Shown: positions 1 through 14,816 of the stretch, in pieces | How the letters are laid out: each line of letters begins with the position of its first letter | Position numbering within the stretch: position 1 is the stretch's first letter | Source: Sycobia sp. Sy_11 | Taxonomy: Eukaryota; Arthropoda; Insecta; Hymenoptera; Epichrysomallidae | Length of the DNA: 64,000 bases | Direction: 5' to 3' | Assembly (NCBI GenBank): GCA_018907035.1 | Contig: JACCIC010000297.1 | Span: 403,156-467,155, forward strand | The notes under the pieces: generated by a model | The model's input: only the letters and a program-made list of their open reading frames with translations | Databases searched by the model: none | What the model was told of the DNA's origin: nothing | Made by a program: the position numbers and the translations under genes

Positions 1-770
1 GTCCATTTTGAAGAAGTTGAAAAATGGTTCCTCCAATAGTTTGCCTCGAAAAGGAAATTGTTTTTTTGGGATGATATCGATAATTTATCTGATAGATAGG
101 TAATGTGTATAGAATCTAATAGTGAACACTAATGAGATACCCATTAGAGAGATACTTATAAAAATTAAATTCTGTAATAATATAACTTATAAGACATGTT
201 TTTTGTGGCTTTCAGATTTTGTACACACTTCTATAACATGAGTCCAAACTGTTTAATGTCAACTAAGAATGAAACACGTCTTTTAACAATTATTATGTCA
301 AAGAAATGCTGGTACGAAAAGTATAAAGAAAAATCATTTGAATTATTACAATTTTTTTGATAAATATTTTCGTGAAATTTATAAACTCCAAAAACGTATA
401 TTATAAACAAAGATAAATATAGAATATTTATTTGCCTAATACTGGGATTCTAAAAGTTCTGAACAACTAAGGTATTTTACAAATTATTCAGTTAAAATTT
501 GAACGGCTTTAGAATACGGACATCAAACATCAATGTCTCCCAAATTTGTAAACAATTCGAATTAAACTTTAAATAAATCATCTGAAGTAAAAATTTACAT
601 TCGAAAAAACTCACCGCGTATTATGTGTAAAACAGTGCATATAATTACAGACATTATTATATTTTTTAATATATTTATATTAATAAATTAATAAACAAAT
701 ATATTACTAAATTATTCTTAAATATATTATTGTATTAATGTGATAATTTAATATTAAATATAGTAATAAC
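1..770. other. Vps13 intron, AT-rich
   Basis: No gene is recognised. I tested three AG acceptors on the minus strand (near 82, 174 and 580) for the next Vps13 exon in the required phase. Each gives an immediate stop, so that exon lies left of the window. Confidence 0.6.
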
Positions 771-2388
771 TTAAGGCAGTATTCTACTTTAGACCTTCGA
801 AAAAACACTATTTTTGTGAAATTTATGTCAGAATGCTATTGAAGATATGGATGTAGGCTTTGAAATGCTTAATAAATACACTCTTGAAGTACATAAAAAT
901 TTTTTTATTTATTTTATACATTTTTTATACATGTAAAGTATGGTCAAACCCAACACCTCAAGAAGTAAGTAACGTTGTTGTGGTCGTAAAATCTTGCCGA
1001 CGGCTGGTCGGAAACAAAAAAATCAAATATTTATATGTTCAGTATGACTCCAGAAAGCGATCTAACTAGAATATTTTATGTACGTGCAAAATCAACAAAA
1101 TGGCAGCTAAAATACGAAAGAAAAAAAATGCTGGTCTTTTTTTTGCAATAAAAATATAGTTAGAATTAAAATTTTAAGTTGATTGTAGTTAGTACGGTTG
1201 ATACAAACATATAGAATATGTGTTCAAAATTTCATAAGAATCGGTTCAATACCATCGACCACGGTACTTGAAAACGCTGTTTTGATAAAAACGCGTTTAA
1301 AGTTTTTGTAAGTGAAAAATCGTAGAAAAAATTATCTTACTCTCAATAGGCGATGCCTGGGCCATACAATATGCCTTCAGCTTGTTCCAGGCGAGTCTTT
1401 TCATCTAATTAGCCTGCTTTTTTTGAGTTCTGCTTTCCTTAGCGCCTCAATCGGGCGACGGTTCTCTCGAACGATGCGCTGTTGGTCGCGCATATTGGCG
1501 AACTGCATGGCGGTTTGGCAGATTTTCGGGCCATTAATTTCCATTATTTTCAAAAGTGGACTGGAACCTTCATTAAAAATGCAGGCAGCAGTGAGGTATG
1601 CAATTTTAACAATTTTTTTTCCATTATAGACATGCTTCGATGCCATAGCCCAAACTGTTGAGTTGAAGCACTCATTGTTATTTTGAGTGTTTCTGCCTAA
1701 ACATCTCTCCAGCATTTCCGTTTTCGTTAGATCTTCGTAGATCGGTTTTAGAACACACTGGCCACTGTGACAACATTAAAAACACAGTAAGAAATGAATA
1801 AAAGTATAACCACCAGTATTATCAACTTTCACATAAAAACTCGGATCGTTAGACTTTTTCAGTTTTGCTGCTGATGTACTCATGTTACTAGTACCTCCTT
1901 CGTCAGTGAATCTGTTTCCGTGAAAAGAACGTTTTCTAGTTCTAGATGGACGACTAGAAGTTTTCTGTGCACGATACACTTTCTTCGTATCCATTGCGAA
2001 TAGATAGATGCTTCACTTTTGAACTTCGAATCAAGACTGATTCTCCACTAATGAAATACAGAACTGAAATATAGAAGCAAAATTATAAAGGGAAGGTAAT
2101 ATTAAGAAGCAAAGCTATATATTTTGATGAGCACATACATAGGTGTAATGATTTACAATAGAGGAACAGCTGCTGCAGCGAACAAGGCCAAGTAGATGGC
2201 TTAATCAGTGCGCGCGCTGGGCGAGTCGGAATAGCGCGCTCAGGTAAGTGCGTTCGAAAGGTGAAAAAGTATAGTTAGACTACCTGAATCTTTCTAAAAT
2301 TTTGAGCTAATATTCTTGAATATATTTAATTTCGAAAAATGTAAAAAAAAACATTTTTTTTAAAGTTGTAAAGTAGAATACGGCCTTA
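771..2388 (-). mobile_element. Mutator-like DNA transposon, internally deleted
   Basis: The ends are inverted repeats: TAAGGCAGTATTCTACTTTA at ~772 and, on the other strand, TAAGGCCGTATTCTACTTTA ending at ~2388, with one mismatch in 20. Inside are the N- and C-terminal parts of a Mutator-like transposase on the minus strand. The 1.6-kb length is too short for a full element, so it is probably a deletion derivative. A clear target-site duplication could not be assigned. It lies in the Vps13 intron, 21 bp beyond the donor of exon 2409-2501. Confidence 0.7.
1401..1994 (-). pseudogene. Mutator-like transposase remnant
   Basis: The 5' piece (1994-1776) starts at an ATG and encodes a basic Arg/Ser-rich N-terminus with SFHGNRFTDEGG and STSAAKL. 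This start is typical of the insect Mutator-like transposase family as I recall it. The 3' piece (1715-1401), in another frame, encodes CLGRNTQNNNECFNSTVWA and YLTAACIFNEG, the conserved C-terminal block of the same family. The region between them, which should carry zinc-binding and DDE catalytic residues, is missing: the two pieces are separated by only ~60 nt. The product cannot be active. Similarity is from memory. Confidence 0.72.
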
Positions 2389-2408
2389 ATAAATAACGGC
2401 TTTCTTAC

Positions 2409-2501
2409 AGATCACCTAATAGGTCTTCATTTTTATGTTGTTCAATGATCATTGAAATGGCGTTTGAATCTTCCGCAATGCTTATACGAGGTAAAATCAT
2501 T
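2409..2501 (-). CDS. Vps13: Vps13 exon (last in window)
   Basis: The 93-nt exon has acceptor gataagtAG and donor GATCT|GTAAGA. It encodes an open segment including MILPRISIAEDS. It ends two bases into a codon, so the gene continues leftward. Family identity is weaker than for its neighbours; frame, borders and spacing support it. The Mutator-like transposon starts 21 bp past the donor. Confidence 0.72.
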
Positions 2502-5500
2502 CTACTTATCTACACTTTTAGGCTACATTTTATTTATTTGGATAACCGGAAAAGATATTGTAGTAGTAATATTTTTTATTGAATTATTTGGTAAAAATAC
2601 CATATAGAAAAGAAAATATTAATACCTACCTTGAAAGTTTCAGATTAAGTAGTTCAACATTTATTTCATCATAAAAATATTCATCTAAATTATTTTTTAC
2701 TTCTAGATTTTTAAAAATATTGCTGATAGTAAGATTACCCATGTCAAGCATTAAACAGTGCTCGCTTTTTGAATTGATTGGTATATATATAACAGGAGCC
2801 TATTAAAATTTAAGAATATAAAAATGAATATCTTAAGTTATATTTGCTAATATAAATGAGTATTGTACCTTTACTTTCACGAATAGTTTAATAGGAACAT
2901 CTTGATTATGCGCATCTTTTATATTTGATTTAGCTGCTTCAGCGGCAGCTACTGATGCTTCAGCTAAAGCTCGCTGAGCAGTTTGAAAATTATTTAAAAA
3001 ATTCTATCAAATAAGTAAAAATACTATTAAAATTTATGTAATAATATTAAAATATTGGGTGTACAAATAAGTTTCCGCCGTTATTTTATAATGAAATAAG
3101 AATTTATTGTAACAAAAGGTACAAATATTCTTATTCAAAATATTGCCCATCACATTCTACTAGTTTTGACCAGCCTTTGGGTAGTAAGTGGATACCCCGT
3201 CTAAAAAATTACTCATCTTTTGAGATGATCCACAAATCGACCCATTTCTTTCATTCCTCGTAGTAAGTGAAGTCACCCATGAGTCCTCGAGACCATGAGT
3301 CATCGACCGGAATAGGTGGTAGTTTGAAGAAGCAATGTCTGGTGAATACGGCGGGTGGGGTAGGACATCACAATTCAGTGCTTCTAACGTTTCCTTTACG
3401 ATTTTTGCAACATGCGGCCGACCGTTGTCATGCTGAAAAATGACTTTGTCATGCCTTTTGGCGTATTGTGGACGTTTAATCTTCAATGCTCGGCTCAATT
3501 GCATCTGCTGTTGTTGGTAACGTTCCCCGGTGACGGTTTGACTGTCTTGGAGTAGTTCGTAATAGATTACTCGAAGCTGATCCCATCAAATGCACATAAT
3601 TAGCTTCATGCCTGGAATGTTTGGCTTGACCATCGAAGTAGAAGCATGCCCGGGCTTACTCCATGACTTCCTACGCTTTGGGTTATCGTAATGAATCGAT
3701 TTTTCGTCTCCCGCCACGATTCAATGTAGAAATGCTTTACGATTTTGCCTTTTGAGTAATGGTTCGCAAGCGAATAAGCGACGCTCGAAGTGTCTTATCT
3801 TTAGTTCGTAAGGAACCCAATTTCCTTGCTTTTGGACAATACCCAGAGTTTTAAGACGTTGTCAAATAGCTTGTTGAGTCACTTCTAACTCTTCTGCAAG
3901 TTCTTCATGCGTTTGGAACGGATTGTCCTTCTGTAAAGGTTCCAATTCTGTGTTGCCATGCACTTTGGGCTTTCCAGTGCGTGTTTTGTCCTCCACGTCA
4001 AAATTGCCACTTTTAAGTTTTTTGAACCACTCCCGACAACTTCTCTCACTCAAATTAACATCACCGTATGCTTCTATGATCAGCCGATGTGCTTCAGCTG
4101 TAGACTGCTTTAAATGAACGAAGTAAATTAACAATTCCGTCAAATGACTGGCTTGGCTGAAAACTTAACATCTTAATACGATGAAAACTAAGTGATGCTA
4201 GCAAAAAGTCAGAGGTACTAAAAGGTTATGCTGTTTCCAGATGTCAACATATACTATACGACTTTTTATAGCTGACATTTCGATGTTATCTTATCGATGA
4301 CGCCATCTTTTCAAAAAGGCGGAAACTTATTTGTACACCTAATAATATTAAAATTTAAATCATTATGGTATTATTTGTAATATTACCATGACTGAAAGAA
4401 CAAAAGCATTTAAAAATATGATTCGATGGCAACCCATATGAACAGTAAAAGACAGATTAATTTTATTACTCCCATCAGCGTTCACATGCGTTTTAATTGC
4501 CTCAAACTGCAACGATTCCGAACTTTCAACTGATAAGATCTAAAAAAGATAATGACAATACAGCGTTCTTAATATTTAGATTTGAGGAAGTGAATATATT
4601 GGGCTCGGAAATAAAATAAAAGACAATATTCAACAATATTTTTAGAATTAAATATTTTATTAAGTTTAAAAGATGAATGACTAATTATCTGTATTTGGAA
4701 ACCGGATGGTAGTAGCTCTACATCACTCATATGTTTTCATCTAATTGAATGTAAACATAATATACATGTACTTGTGGGTATAAATTTAGTAGTATACTCT
4801 AGCATAGGAATTTATCTAAGGTCAAGGCGGGAGGATTTATAAAAAAATCCGATAGTCCCCGATGATCCGAGTCACTTGCCAGTAATATATATATAAACAT
4901 AAAAATATATAAACAAATAAAATAATTATGTGATAATAATAAGTAAAGCTGCGGATATGCACCTTTACTGTTGTAAAAGTAACTATAGATGTGTATAAAA
5001 TTATAAATAGGCAAAAACTCTAGTTAGAATAAAATTATATAGATAACTCGTATCGATTAAATAATAAAAAAATAAATAAAACAAACCGAAAATATAAAAC
5101 ATTTATTATATAAATAAAAATTTAATGATTAAAGATAAAGTTTAGTTTAAGTCCAACCAATAGTAAAATGAGTTAACTAAATAACGTTAATTAATTAAAT
5201 AACCTTTCACATATTTCAATATGAGATAATTTTATATAGAAAGCTTATTTTAAGACTAGTTCAACACTTTTTTGAGCAAAGAACCTCTTGAATGAAGAAA
5301 AAGAATCAAACTCCGCCTGACCGATCCATCATCTGCTGATAGGACGTATCCTATTCTTTCCTTAGAAAATAGCGCTTCGTTACTAGTAGAAAGATCACAC
5401 CGAATTATCCTCGATAACGCTTGCGAAAAAACTTTAATTTTATTTCTTAGAAGAGACGCTCCTTTGTTATTAAAATAATTTAACAAAGCTTCTTTGTTCA

Positions 5501-8171
5501 CAAAGCTCCTTTGTTAAGCAAATTTAACTGTATTAATTCAAAGACTACGCCCAGACCGTCGTCATAATTTCATAAACACATTATCAATTTCAACAATGCG
5601 TTTTGAATTACATAATATTTAAAACACTAAATCAATAGTAAATATAAGTTTCTCTGTGCGAGTTCATCGTCTTCCGTTAAGAGCAAATAGGAGTAATATG
5701 AGTTATTCTCCAAGCTAAACGAAAAGCTCCGATTTAAAAAAATTAAATATCCTAAAAAGTGCTGAGAGAATAAATGCTGATAAATATGATAAACGTGCAT
5801 AGGAATACAAACATTGTCACAAATACAAGTACTTGGTGAGATTATAACTATAGTACGTTCCTTATTAATGGGCTTACGGGTAAAATTGAAAAATAAATCC
5901 TTTAATCGATTAATGGTATTGGATAAAATTTTAGTTCCCTAAAATGAGAAGATCCGCGAATTTTCATTGAAGCAACTCTGCAACCCACAAGAGGAATTTA
6001 AACTGGCTGAGTACTCAGATCAAACTTCCATATGGATTATGTGCATCAAATATGATCGAAAATGAATCTTTTACTTTTCTGTTTGTTTGCCTATATTAAG
6101 TTTCCTGTTTTATATAAGAAAAATGTTTATTACGAGAGGGATGTTTGTAATAGTTAGTTTATATGTGCGCCATTTTAGCATCTGTTGATAGAATGCATTT
6201 TTATGATATAGTAGGCACTGTTTCGTACTCGCTCCCTAATTGGTTGCTTGAACTGCCATCGCCGACAAATCCAGTGGGAGAACAGAGTCGATGCAAGCAT
6301 CGCATAGTTCTTTATTCAAGGGAAAAGATTCAGAACTTAGGTAAGCTGCAGTGCAGGTCGTGTTTTACGCATTGACGCAATAGTGCCGAGAAGTGTACAA
6401 AATAAAACTCTTTGTATTTGTGATTTGTGATACGCACCCGTGGCCACGTGATAATCAGTGTATGTGTATTTCTCTTGGATGAGGTGTGCAAGCGATATCT
6501 TGAAAGGTAATCTTAAGATTTATTTTGTAACCGGCTTTTTTCCTCCATTCAGTTAATGGAAGTTTTTTATGCCTAAATAAAGACTTTTGCGAAGACAATA
6601 TTTATACTCAATTGATATAGTTTTATTTGTTCTACTGAGTACACTTTTCCAGTTTTCAATTTAGTATTTTACACATAATTAAGTGAAAACTGTTGTTACA
6701 ATGGATCCTCTTAACATTTATTTTTATTTCAATACTATATGAAGTATCATTTTTACCTTTCTTTTACCTTACATATAATAATCGAATACTTGACCCTCTT
6801 CGGTAGTATCAACACGTGAATTCTTGTATGATTATATTATACGACACCTTTCTATTAATATAACACTATATAAAATTATAAATTGTTATCACTTTGAATT
6901 TAATAATCTATTTCTATAGTTGCTCACTATGTTGTAGAAAAATGTGAATTTAAAATAAAAATTTTATAGAACTAAAATTTACATAAAATATTCAACCAAT
7001 GACAAGAATTTATACATTGCAGATGCATATAAATTCACATTAATAAATATATTTAAATATATAATAATGCTGTGCAATGAAATTTCTAGTCCACCGTACA
7101 AATAGATACGAGTGATATTGGAACCAGAGAAAAGTCAATAACTTTGGAAAAATTGATTCGTGGATTTTGCATCATGATAATGCACCTGTTCATTCATCGT
7201 TGCTTGTGAAAGATTTTTTGGCCAAAACCAATAGCACAGCCATGCTTCAGACTCCATACTCATCAGATTTTATATTCAGTGATTTTTTTCTTTTTCCAAA
7301 ACCGAAAAGACTCATAAATGGACATCGATTTTCTTCACTTTTTTCAAGACAAGCGCGCCATACTTTATTCAAAAATATTTCATCAAAAAATAATTTTCAT
7401 AATTCCAAAGAACAACTCTATATAAACTGGATAAATATTTTTCGAAACCTTCTTTTTGTTGCAAAAGAACCCTATAAGAAGCTTCCTGAAAAAAATTACT
7501 TAGTGAATTTTAGGTTTTTTGGTAGTTTACAAAATATGGTCATTTTGATAAGATTAAAAAACCTTTTAAATTCGTGAAAATGTTTCCTCGTAATTTTTAA
7601 ACAACAATCTAATTTTTTGTAGTACTTTTTAAATTATTCTTATTGTATTTTCCTTGTGAATATTTTTCGTGAAAAAAACGCCGTATTTTTTTGCGGAAGT
7701 ATTTTAAAAAAAAAATCGGTATAACGATTCTAACGAATGAATTTAGAAGACGTTGGATATAATTTTTATCAAATTTTTTCAAATGTTTGTTACTAAAAAG
7801 CATTGAAGATGAATTCGAGATCTTAATATTTAATGGGTTTAGTATTTAATTATATGTTTTGAAATACTTTGTTATCACTGACAGCTTATAATATAATTTT
7901 GGCGCACCCATTTGGTGCACTCAAATTGTTACTTTTATTATATATCCGAGAACGCGAAAGAGAACATAATATGTATACTTTGCGACCGGCCAAACTGCCG
8001 GTCCGCGGTTGCGAAACCGAATGTTCGCGCGTGAAGGCGAAAATGTGCGAAACGCGAGCAACGAGAGTGTGCGACGTGCACGTACGAAGGAGGAAGTCGA
8101 GAGAAGAATCCTTCTTCTCTTCCGAGCTGCCGAGGAAGACAGTTGCGTTGGGAAGAGACACACCCGAAATA

Positions 8172-8227
<56 letters not shown>

Positions 8228-8409
8228 AGCCTGTCACCCACTGACGCCGTCCGCATCCAGTTCATCCCGACGCTTCTATCTACGTCTACATCGGCATATT
8301 CCGAGCAGCCACACCAGATCGAGCGACTGTCCTCACGGTCGTCCTGACTCGAGCTCCAAAAAGCTCATCGAGAGCACGAGACAGAAGGAAGTAAGGAAGC
8401 TCTACCGAA

Positions 8410-8440
<31 letters not shown>

Positions 8441-11400
8441 AAGAGAGTGAGCAAAAAGATCAGGAATCGAGAGGAGGTTTAGCACGAGAGGAAGTAGCGG
8501 CGGCGAGGACTGATCAGCAAGTAGTCTCTCAATTTATTAATATGTGGAGTGCGCTTCCCGGTATGAGCGCGTGCCATCGTTGTACGGCCGCGCGTGCGAG
8601 CGTCCCGTGCTGAAGCCACAACGCGTTGCCCCCCCTTTAACCTCCCTGCCGTGACCATCTAGGTACGCGGAACCCGTTCCAAGGTGATTGTTGTCGCCGC
8701 GCGGAGAACTGATTTATGTAGATCGCGAGATTGTAATGCCGTGTTCGACGTAAGACGAGTGAGTTGATATTTATTGTTCGCGAGTGTTAATAATAAATTG
8801 TTAATCGTTTTGAAAGACATTCATTGTCGTAATTTCAGTTCCCCGTTCCCCGTTTCCAGTTCCAGCGATGCCGATGCCACCAGAGATTTTGAAGGTAAGC
8901 GCCCGCAAAAGACAGGTTACAACTTATGTTAAAACTATCGTACAACATGCGCAGGCAAAGGTGTTTACCGATGAAACCAATGTCATTATCACCACAAATA
9001 CATATGTTGTGATTTTGTTGTGTCAAATATACTATTAATTACGCGCCAAATTAAAATGTTAATTTTAATGGTTATGTATAGATACATAGACTTAATTTTA
9101 AAAGAATCTAACGAGAACTATTGCATATAGGATATACTTATATGAAAATTTCAGTTACAAGAAAAATATTGTTGAACATTGTATATGTAAATAATCAAGT
9201 TGATAATGAGCTATTATAAAAGTTATAGTTTTATCATCACTTATACAGTTATTTGGGCAAGAAACTAATCTTTAAATCTAATAAAAATAAATAGTCTTCC
9301 TTAAATAAAATATTAATATAAATTGACAGAAAAATATTATAGTATACTTACATTTCTATATATAGAATTTACATTAAGGTCTTTAATGTTGATAGAACTA
9401 AGTTTCATATTAAATTGTGAGTTTATAAGTGTCGTGACATAACTAGCTGTAAGACCATCAATATAAAAAGCACTAATATCTCTGTTATTGTTCTTTAACA
9501 TCAGACTAATAGTTTCTATTTTGGCAGAGACTTTTAAATCTATAATTTCTAGATGTGCTTTTTCTTGATCTATAGAATATTTAAATTATTAGAATACGGC
9601 AAGAGAATGACGTGCATAACTTTCCAAAAATCACTTTTTTCCGCATTTCAATACATTCATGAGAATACTGTTGAACTCCGAAACTAAACTGTAGTACGTG
9701 AATTTGGACATAAATGCGCTGTTTGTTTATAAAACTTCAGAAAAAAGGATATTCAAATGTGGAGAGAATTTGATTTATGTAAAGCTACACGTTTAAGATT
9801 CTTTCAGAGCAGTTTTAAAATATTTATATGAAAAGAGAATCAAAATATATATGCCGTTAAAAAAACCATATTATTAAGCAATATACTATTCTATAAAAAG
9901 TACTATTAATTAACTCACGCATTTTTTTTTGTTTCTGAATCTGTTCTTTTAAAAATAGTGCAGTATCTTCTTGAATTGCAGACAAATGGGTAAGTGTATT
10001 TATTTTTGGTTTTATTTTATTTTCTCTAAGTGATGTTGAAACAGTGCTAATATTATTCTAAGAAAATTAAAAATATTTTAATTACAAATGATAATATTAA
10101 ATGAATACATCAATTAAAAATTGGAGTTTATTCCGAACTAAAGTTATTAGAGATTCGCTCTAGAATGAAAATATTGGGTATACAAGGAAGTTTCCAGCGT
10201 TCGTCAAAAGACGACGTTACCAGTAGATCCCGGGATGAAATACCAGATCTCACGTGTTATATTTATAGGTTGTGTATTTGCAAACAACTTTGCATCATTA
10301 TATTTGAGCATTTGTTTCAGTGTCGTTTATTTTATCGAGCAAAACCACGGCAAGATTCCAACCAATGAAATGTATTTGACAAACCTATTGCTTGCCTTGG
10401 GAATTGGAGCCGAGAGACGTCGAACGGCGATTTAGCATGTTTGAAATCTTGCTCCAACGGTATGAAAATATATCATTTTTGCATTGTATTGTCACTGATG
10501 ATAAAAATAGATCTCTTATGATATTCCTAAATGCAGAATGTTCTGTATATGGTTGAATGAACAGTAGGTCGTATACTACGAACTACTTCAGAGTGTTCAA
10601 ACCATCAAAGCGCTTAAAGTGCTCAATCCATCAAAGAATAATTGTGTTCAAACCAATTTTTTCATTAAAGCGAACATTATAGGAAAAAACAACCTGGAAT
10701 ATGTCTATTATTTTTCATAACGATATTATTCGGCTTTAGTAGAGGGAATCAAAAATTGGCTCAATACATTTTTGGTCTTGAAAGCCGAGAAAGCTTTTTG
10801 TCCGTAATTCAGAAATTGGCAGAAAGATGAGAAAAAGTTAGAGCTTCTTATGGAGAATACTTTGAATATATGGAGATATTACCATATTTTCAGATTAAAA
10901 CCTCATATTTTGCGGAAAACGCTGGAAACTTACTTGTACAACAATATATTAATAACGACTGTTTCAATATAATATTTTTCTAATATTTTTTATGAAATTC
11001 ATTTCATGTTCTTTATAGAATACGAATAACTATAAAAAATTTATGGAGTAAAAGAAACTGAAATTTTTTCAATAATTATTATAAATAATTTAATAAATAG
11101 TTTAGTCATTTGGCCCTTGCATAAATATAATTTCAAGAAAAGTAATCAAAGGCCTTCAGGCCTCTAAATTTTAGCTTACTTTGTTAAATAATATTGTCAA
11201 CTATAATTACCACTTTCATATAAATGTTCTATCAATTTTAAGAAAATTACAAGGCAGTAAGAATTCAAAACGAGGCCCTCCCTGTAATTACTGTTATTTA
11301 CAAGTATTCTTACACATACCGAATGTCTTTCATCATACGCCTGTAATTATTGGAAAAGTAGATGCAGTATCTGTTTTTAAATATACGTTAGATAATTTCT

Positions 11401-11929
11401 TCTATAAAAAGTAAAAAGTTTTTATTTTATTTATTTTTAAGTGTTTAAAATTTTATCGTATTAACTGTAGTCACAAGAGGACGGAAAATAAAGCCGTTCA
11501 AATATCGTAAAAATAAGTTTCTTTCTTTGTTAAATTAAAATATTTTCTACTGCGAAACTTATTTCCACAGATTATCCAATATTTTCTACTACGAAAATTT
11601 TTTCAAGACTTTAATTTAATTTTTTAGCCACTCTAAAATATTTTTGAATTCGATATATTATATTATTGAAATACAATTATTATAATTAAATTAGTAAGAA
11701 ATTAGTTCGGAATAAATCGTATAAAAAATATTTATTTTTACTTGAACATTCGATACAAAATGAAGAACATTTATTAGAGCTTCCTGATGAAGTAAAATGG
11801 CAAGTGTGGCAAATCTAAGTTGTAATATATTTAAAACAGAACCTTGTCGAATGAAATCTGGCGAACCCTTGCTCATCTAGATTATAAGAACAAATAAATA
11901 AATACATAAATAAATAAATAAATAAATAA

Positions 11930-11980
<51 letters not shown>

Positions 11981-12641
11981 ATGAGTAAACTATTTTTTAA
12001 TATTTTGAGTTACATTGATGAATTGGATAATTATTAGATATTCTTCATCTGTAGAGGACGTAGGTGTATCAATTATAAAAATTTCTCCTGTGTTATAATA
12101 TTGTTTTACTTGAGTACTTCCCAATCTCAACAGAATTTCTTGATTAAACGTCCGTTTAATAAATTCCAATTCTAACTGCAAGAGTTGAACTTTTATAAAA
12201 GGTGACATATTTTCTTCAACATTTTTCTTGTTCCAAATCGTCAAAGTAAATTCTACATTTAATAAAATATTTATTTTAATTAGCATAAGTAACAACCCAA
12301 AAGTGAATGAAATATGTAAGTAGTTTTCTCAAACCTTTCATGATAAATTTCGCTTCTAAATCAGTTGTTTGCTTGACCAGCAATAAAGAACTTTCTTTTT
12401 TTTCTATTATATTTGAAACATTTGGTAAATCTTTAAATAATGATAATTGAGACAATGATTTTGACTGAAATAAAGTATACACATGTTTATTTAAATAAAA
12501 ATTCTTTAGTAATTTTTGATAATTAGTTTGTCATTACCGTAACTTGAGGAAGATCGGGTTTTTTCTCATCCTCGAGTAATGAAATGCTTTGCACAATGGC
12601 AAGTGCTTGTAGAAGACGTGTTTCTAACAAAGCAATAACAA

Positions 12642-12696
<55 letters not shown>

Positions 12697-13497
12697 TAAA
12701 TAAAAATATCCATACCTTCAATGTCAATTACTATAGCGGGCAAATTACCAATCAATCTTGCTTTAGGTAGTAGTATATCGTCTGTAATAAGACATTGGTG
12801 AAACTGTATCTCAATAGATGTGGGTTGGATAATTTTTATAGGACTGTTTGTACTATTTAAAGCAATTCTCCAATTTTCATGTGAGAATGAAATTAATACC
12901 TATTAAAATATGTAAACGTAATTATATGAATTATTTATTTATTTAATAACCGTTGATTAGATTACAATAGAAATATCACTAAAATCAGTATTAAATTATA
13001 TTTTATACAAACTTGAAAGTCAATTATCTTTAAGATGAATTTATCATAACTATATTCTCGAAGATGTGACAAAATATCCTTTTCACTTTTGCCCATATTT
13101 ACTAGCTGCTTGACACTTAAATTTCCGTCCCCATTATTTTCTTTGACTAACGATTGCATTTTAAAACTGCCAAGATTGATTACAAGTAATGCCACGTCAC
13201 TATTATATGATCCACCGTGAGGTACAATGATTTGAGATGCTTTTAAATCGACCTACAATTGTTATATTTGATAATGAAAAAAAAATTGAAATTCAATTAC
13301 TTCAATATATTGAATAATTCAAACCTGAACATCTAAAAAGGAATGATTTTGGATAGCATACTCTAAGCCTAAAGCAGAGACTTCCTTCAGACTGTCAAGC
13401 CTCTCTGCTGCAACAGCTTGTAATCTGTTTAGATAAATGTATTGAAGATTAATCGTAAACCAAACTCTAAGCGTATGAAATTAAAGTATGATGTACG

Positions 13498-13534
<37 letters not shown>

Positions 13535-14772
13535 GTAGCATTTATCTCTGTATCTACTATACAGTAGCTCTATATCTGTATATACAGTAGCAAGTATGTC
13601 TGCATGTATCTCTTTTATAGGTGCTGTCAGCATTGCACCGAAGGCCTTAAACGTTTAACTACGGTCCCTGTATGGTCAGGATTAGACAATAGGTTTGCAA
13701 ATTTTTTTGCAATTTGTTCACAAATTTACAAAGTTTACATCCTCGATCGTGTGTCGGGGTAACGTATCTCTCATCCTTAGTGTATAGAGTTGGTGGGGAT
13801 GTGACTAAAAGACAGCAATGGTCTTTTAAGAGAGGATCGAACGAACCTTTGACGTAACGGGCTTGGTGCACCCGGGAGTTATCAATACTGAGAATGGGAA
13901 TTTGGCGCTTACATCCTAATTACTGCAAACGAGATAAAAGTGGTTTAGCGATTACTTAGATTCAAATCGATGGAACGTTCTGCTTTAATGGGCCGAGCAC
14001 CATCGCCCGGCCAAGAAAAGGAGCATAAAAAACCCCTAATCTTTAGTCGGAGGCAGTTGCGATGGATAATGCATGGCTCTAGGGGAGAATATGACGAACC
14101 ATTACAACTGTCAGTTAATATTTATATATTACCCGTAATTAAAAACTTTGACCACCGAAAGAGTTGCTGCAAAGTGACCTTAGTAAGTGGACGTACTTAA
14201 AACAAAAAAGAAAATAGGAGATGAGCAGAAGGAGAAATAGAATAATAGGAAGATTAGGAGGTCTAATAGAAAGGCCAAAATTGCAGAGTGGGAGCTACAT
14301 AAAAATGATGCAAACCAAACAAGAGCCGACAAAACACCGTAAATAAGGGTCACGAAGACTAGTGACTCTAAGGAGACCACTCAAGCGGCAGGCAAGGCTA
14401 TAGACAGTAGAAAAAATATGACATAAAATTACCAGCTCTTCCTCCATACATAATAAGAAATGCTATGGCAAAGACCAGCAACAGGATATGCCCAGCAAAA
14501 TAGAGGAAGTGCAAAATGCTGGAGATAAAGTGTTGGGATTTTCGTTTATCCCCTTTATTATTTTTTATTATTATTAATAAGACACGCTAATATTGATTAT
14601 CTTTATTATTTCTGACACTTGTTCACATACTTATAATAATTATATAGGCTAATATTATAACGACTTTACAGAAAATATAAACACATGGCTTATTACAACC
14701 GCTCTCGAGCGAGTCTCGAAAGAGAGAGACTTTACTATACAGTACAATATTCTTTTGATGCTATAGTTCTGA

Positions 14773-14816
<44 letters not shown>

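Noticed and set aside
75..200. Next Vps13 exon
   Set aside because: AG acceptors are present, but in the phase required after exon 2409-2501 each gives a stop within two codons. A different phase is open for ~30 codons, but no family similarity was seen.
5256..5501. 81-codon minus-strand ORF in the Vps13 intron
   Set aside because: No ATG context, domain, splice evidence or homology pattern; likely chance.
7869..8450. 193-codon plus-strand protein and several overlapping frames
   Set aside because: The frames run through (CT)n/(GA)n tracts inside a solo LTR; all three frames are open simply because of composition and none has a domain.
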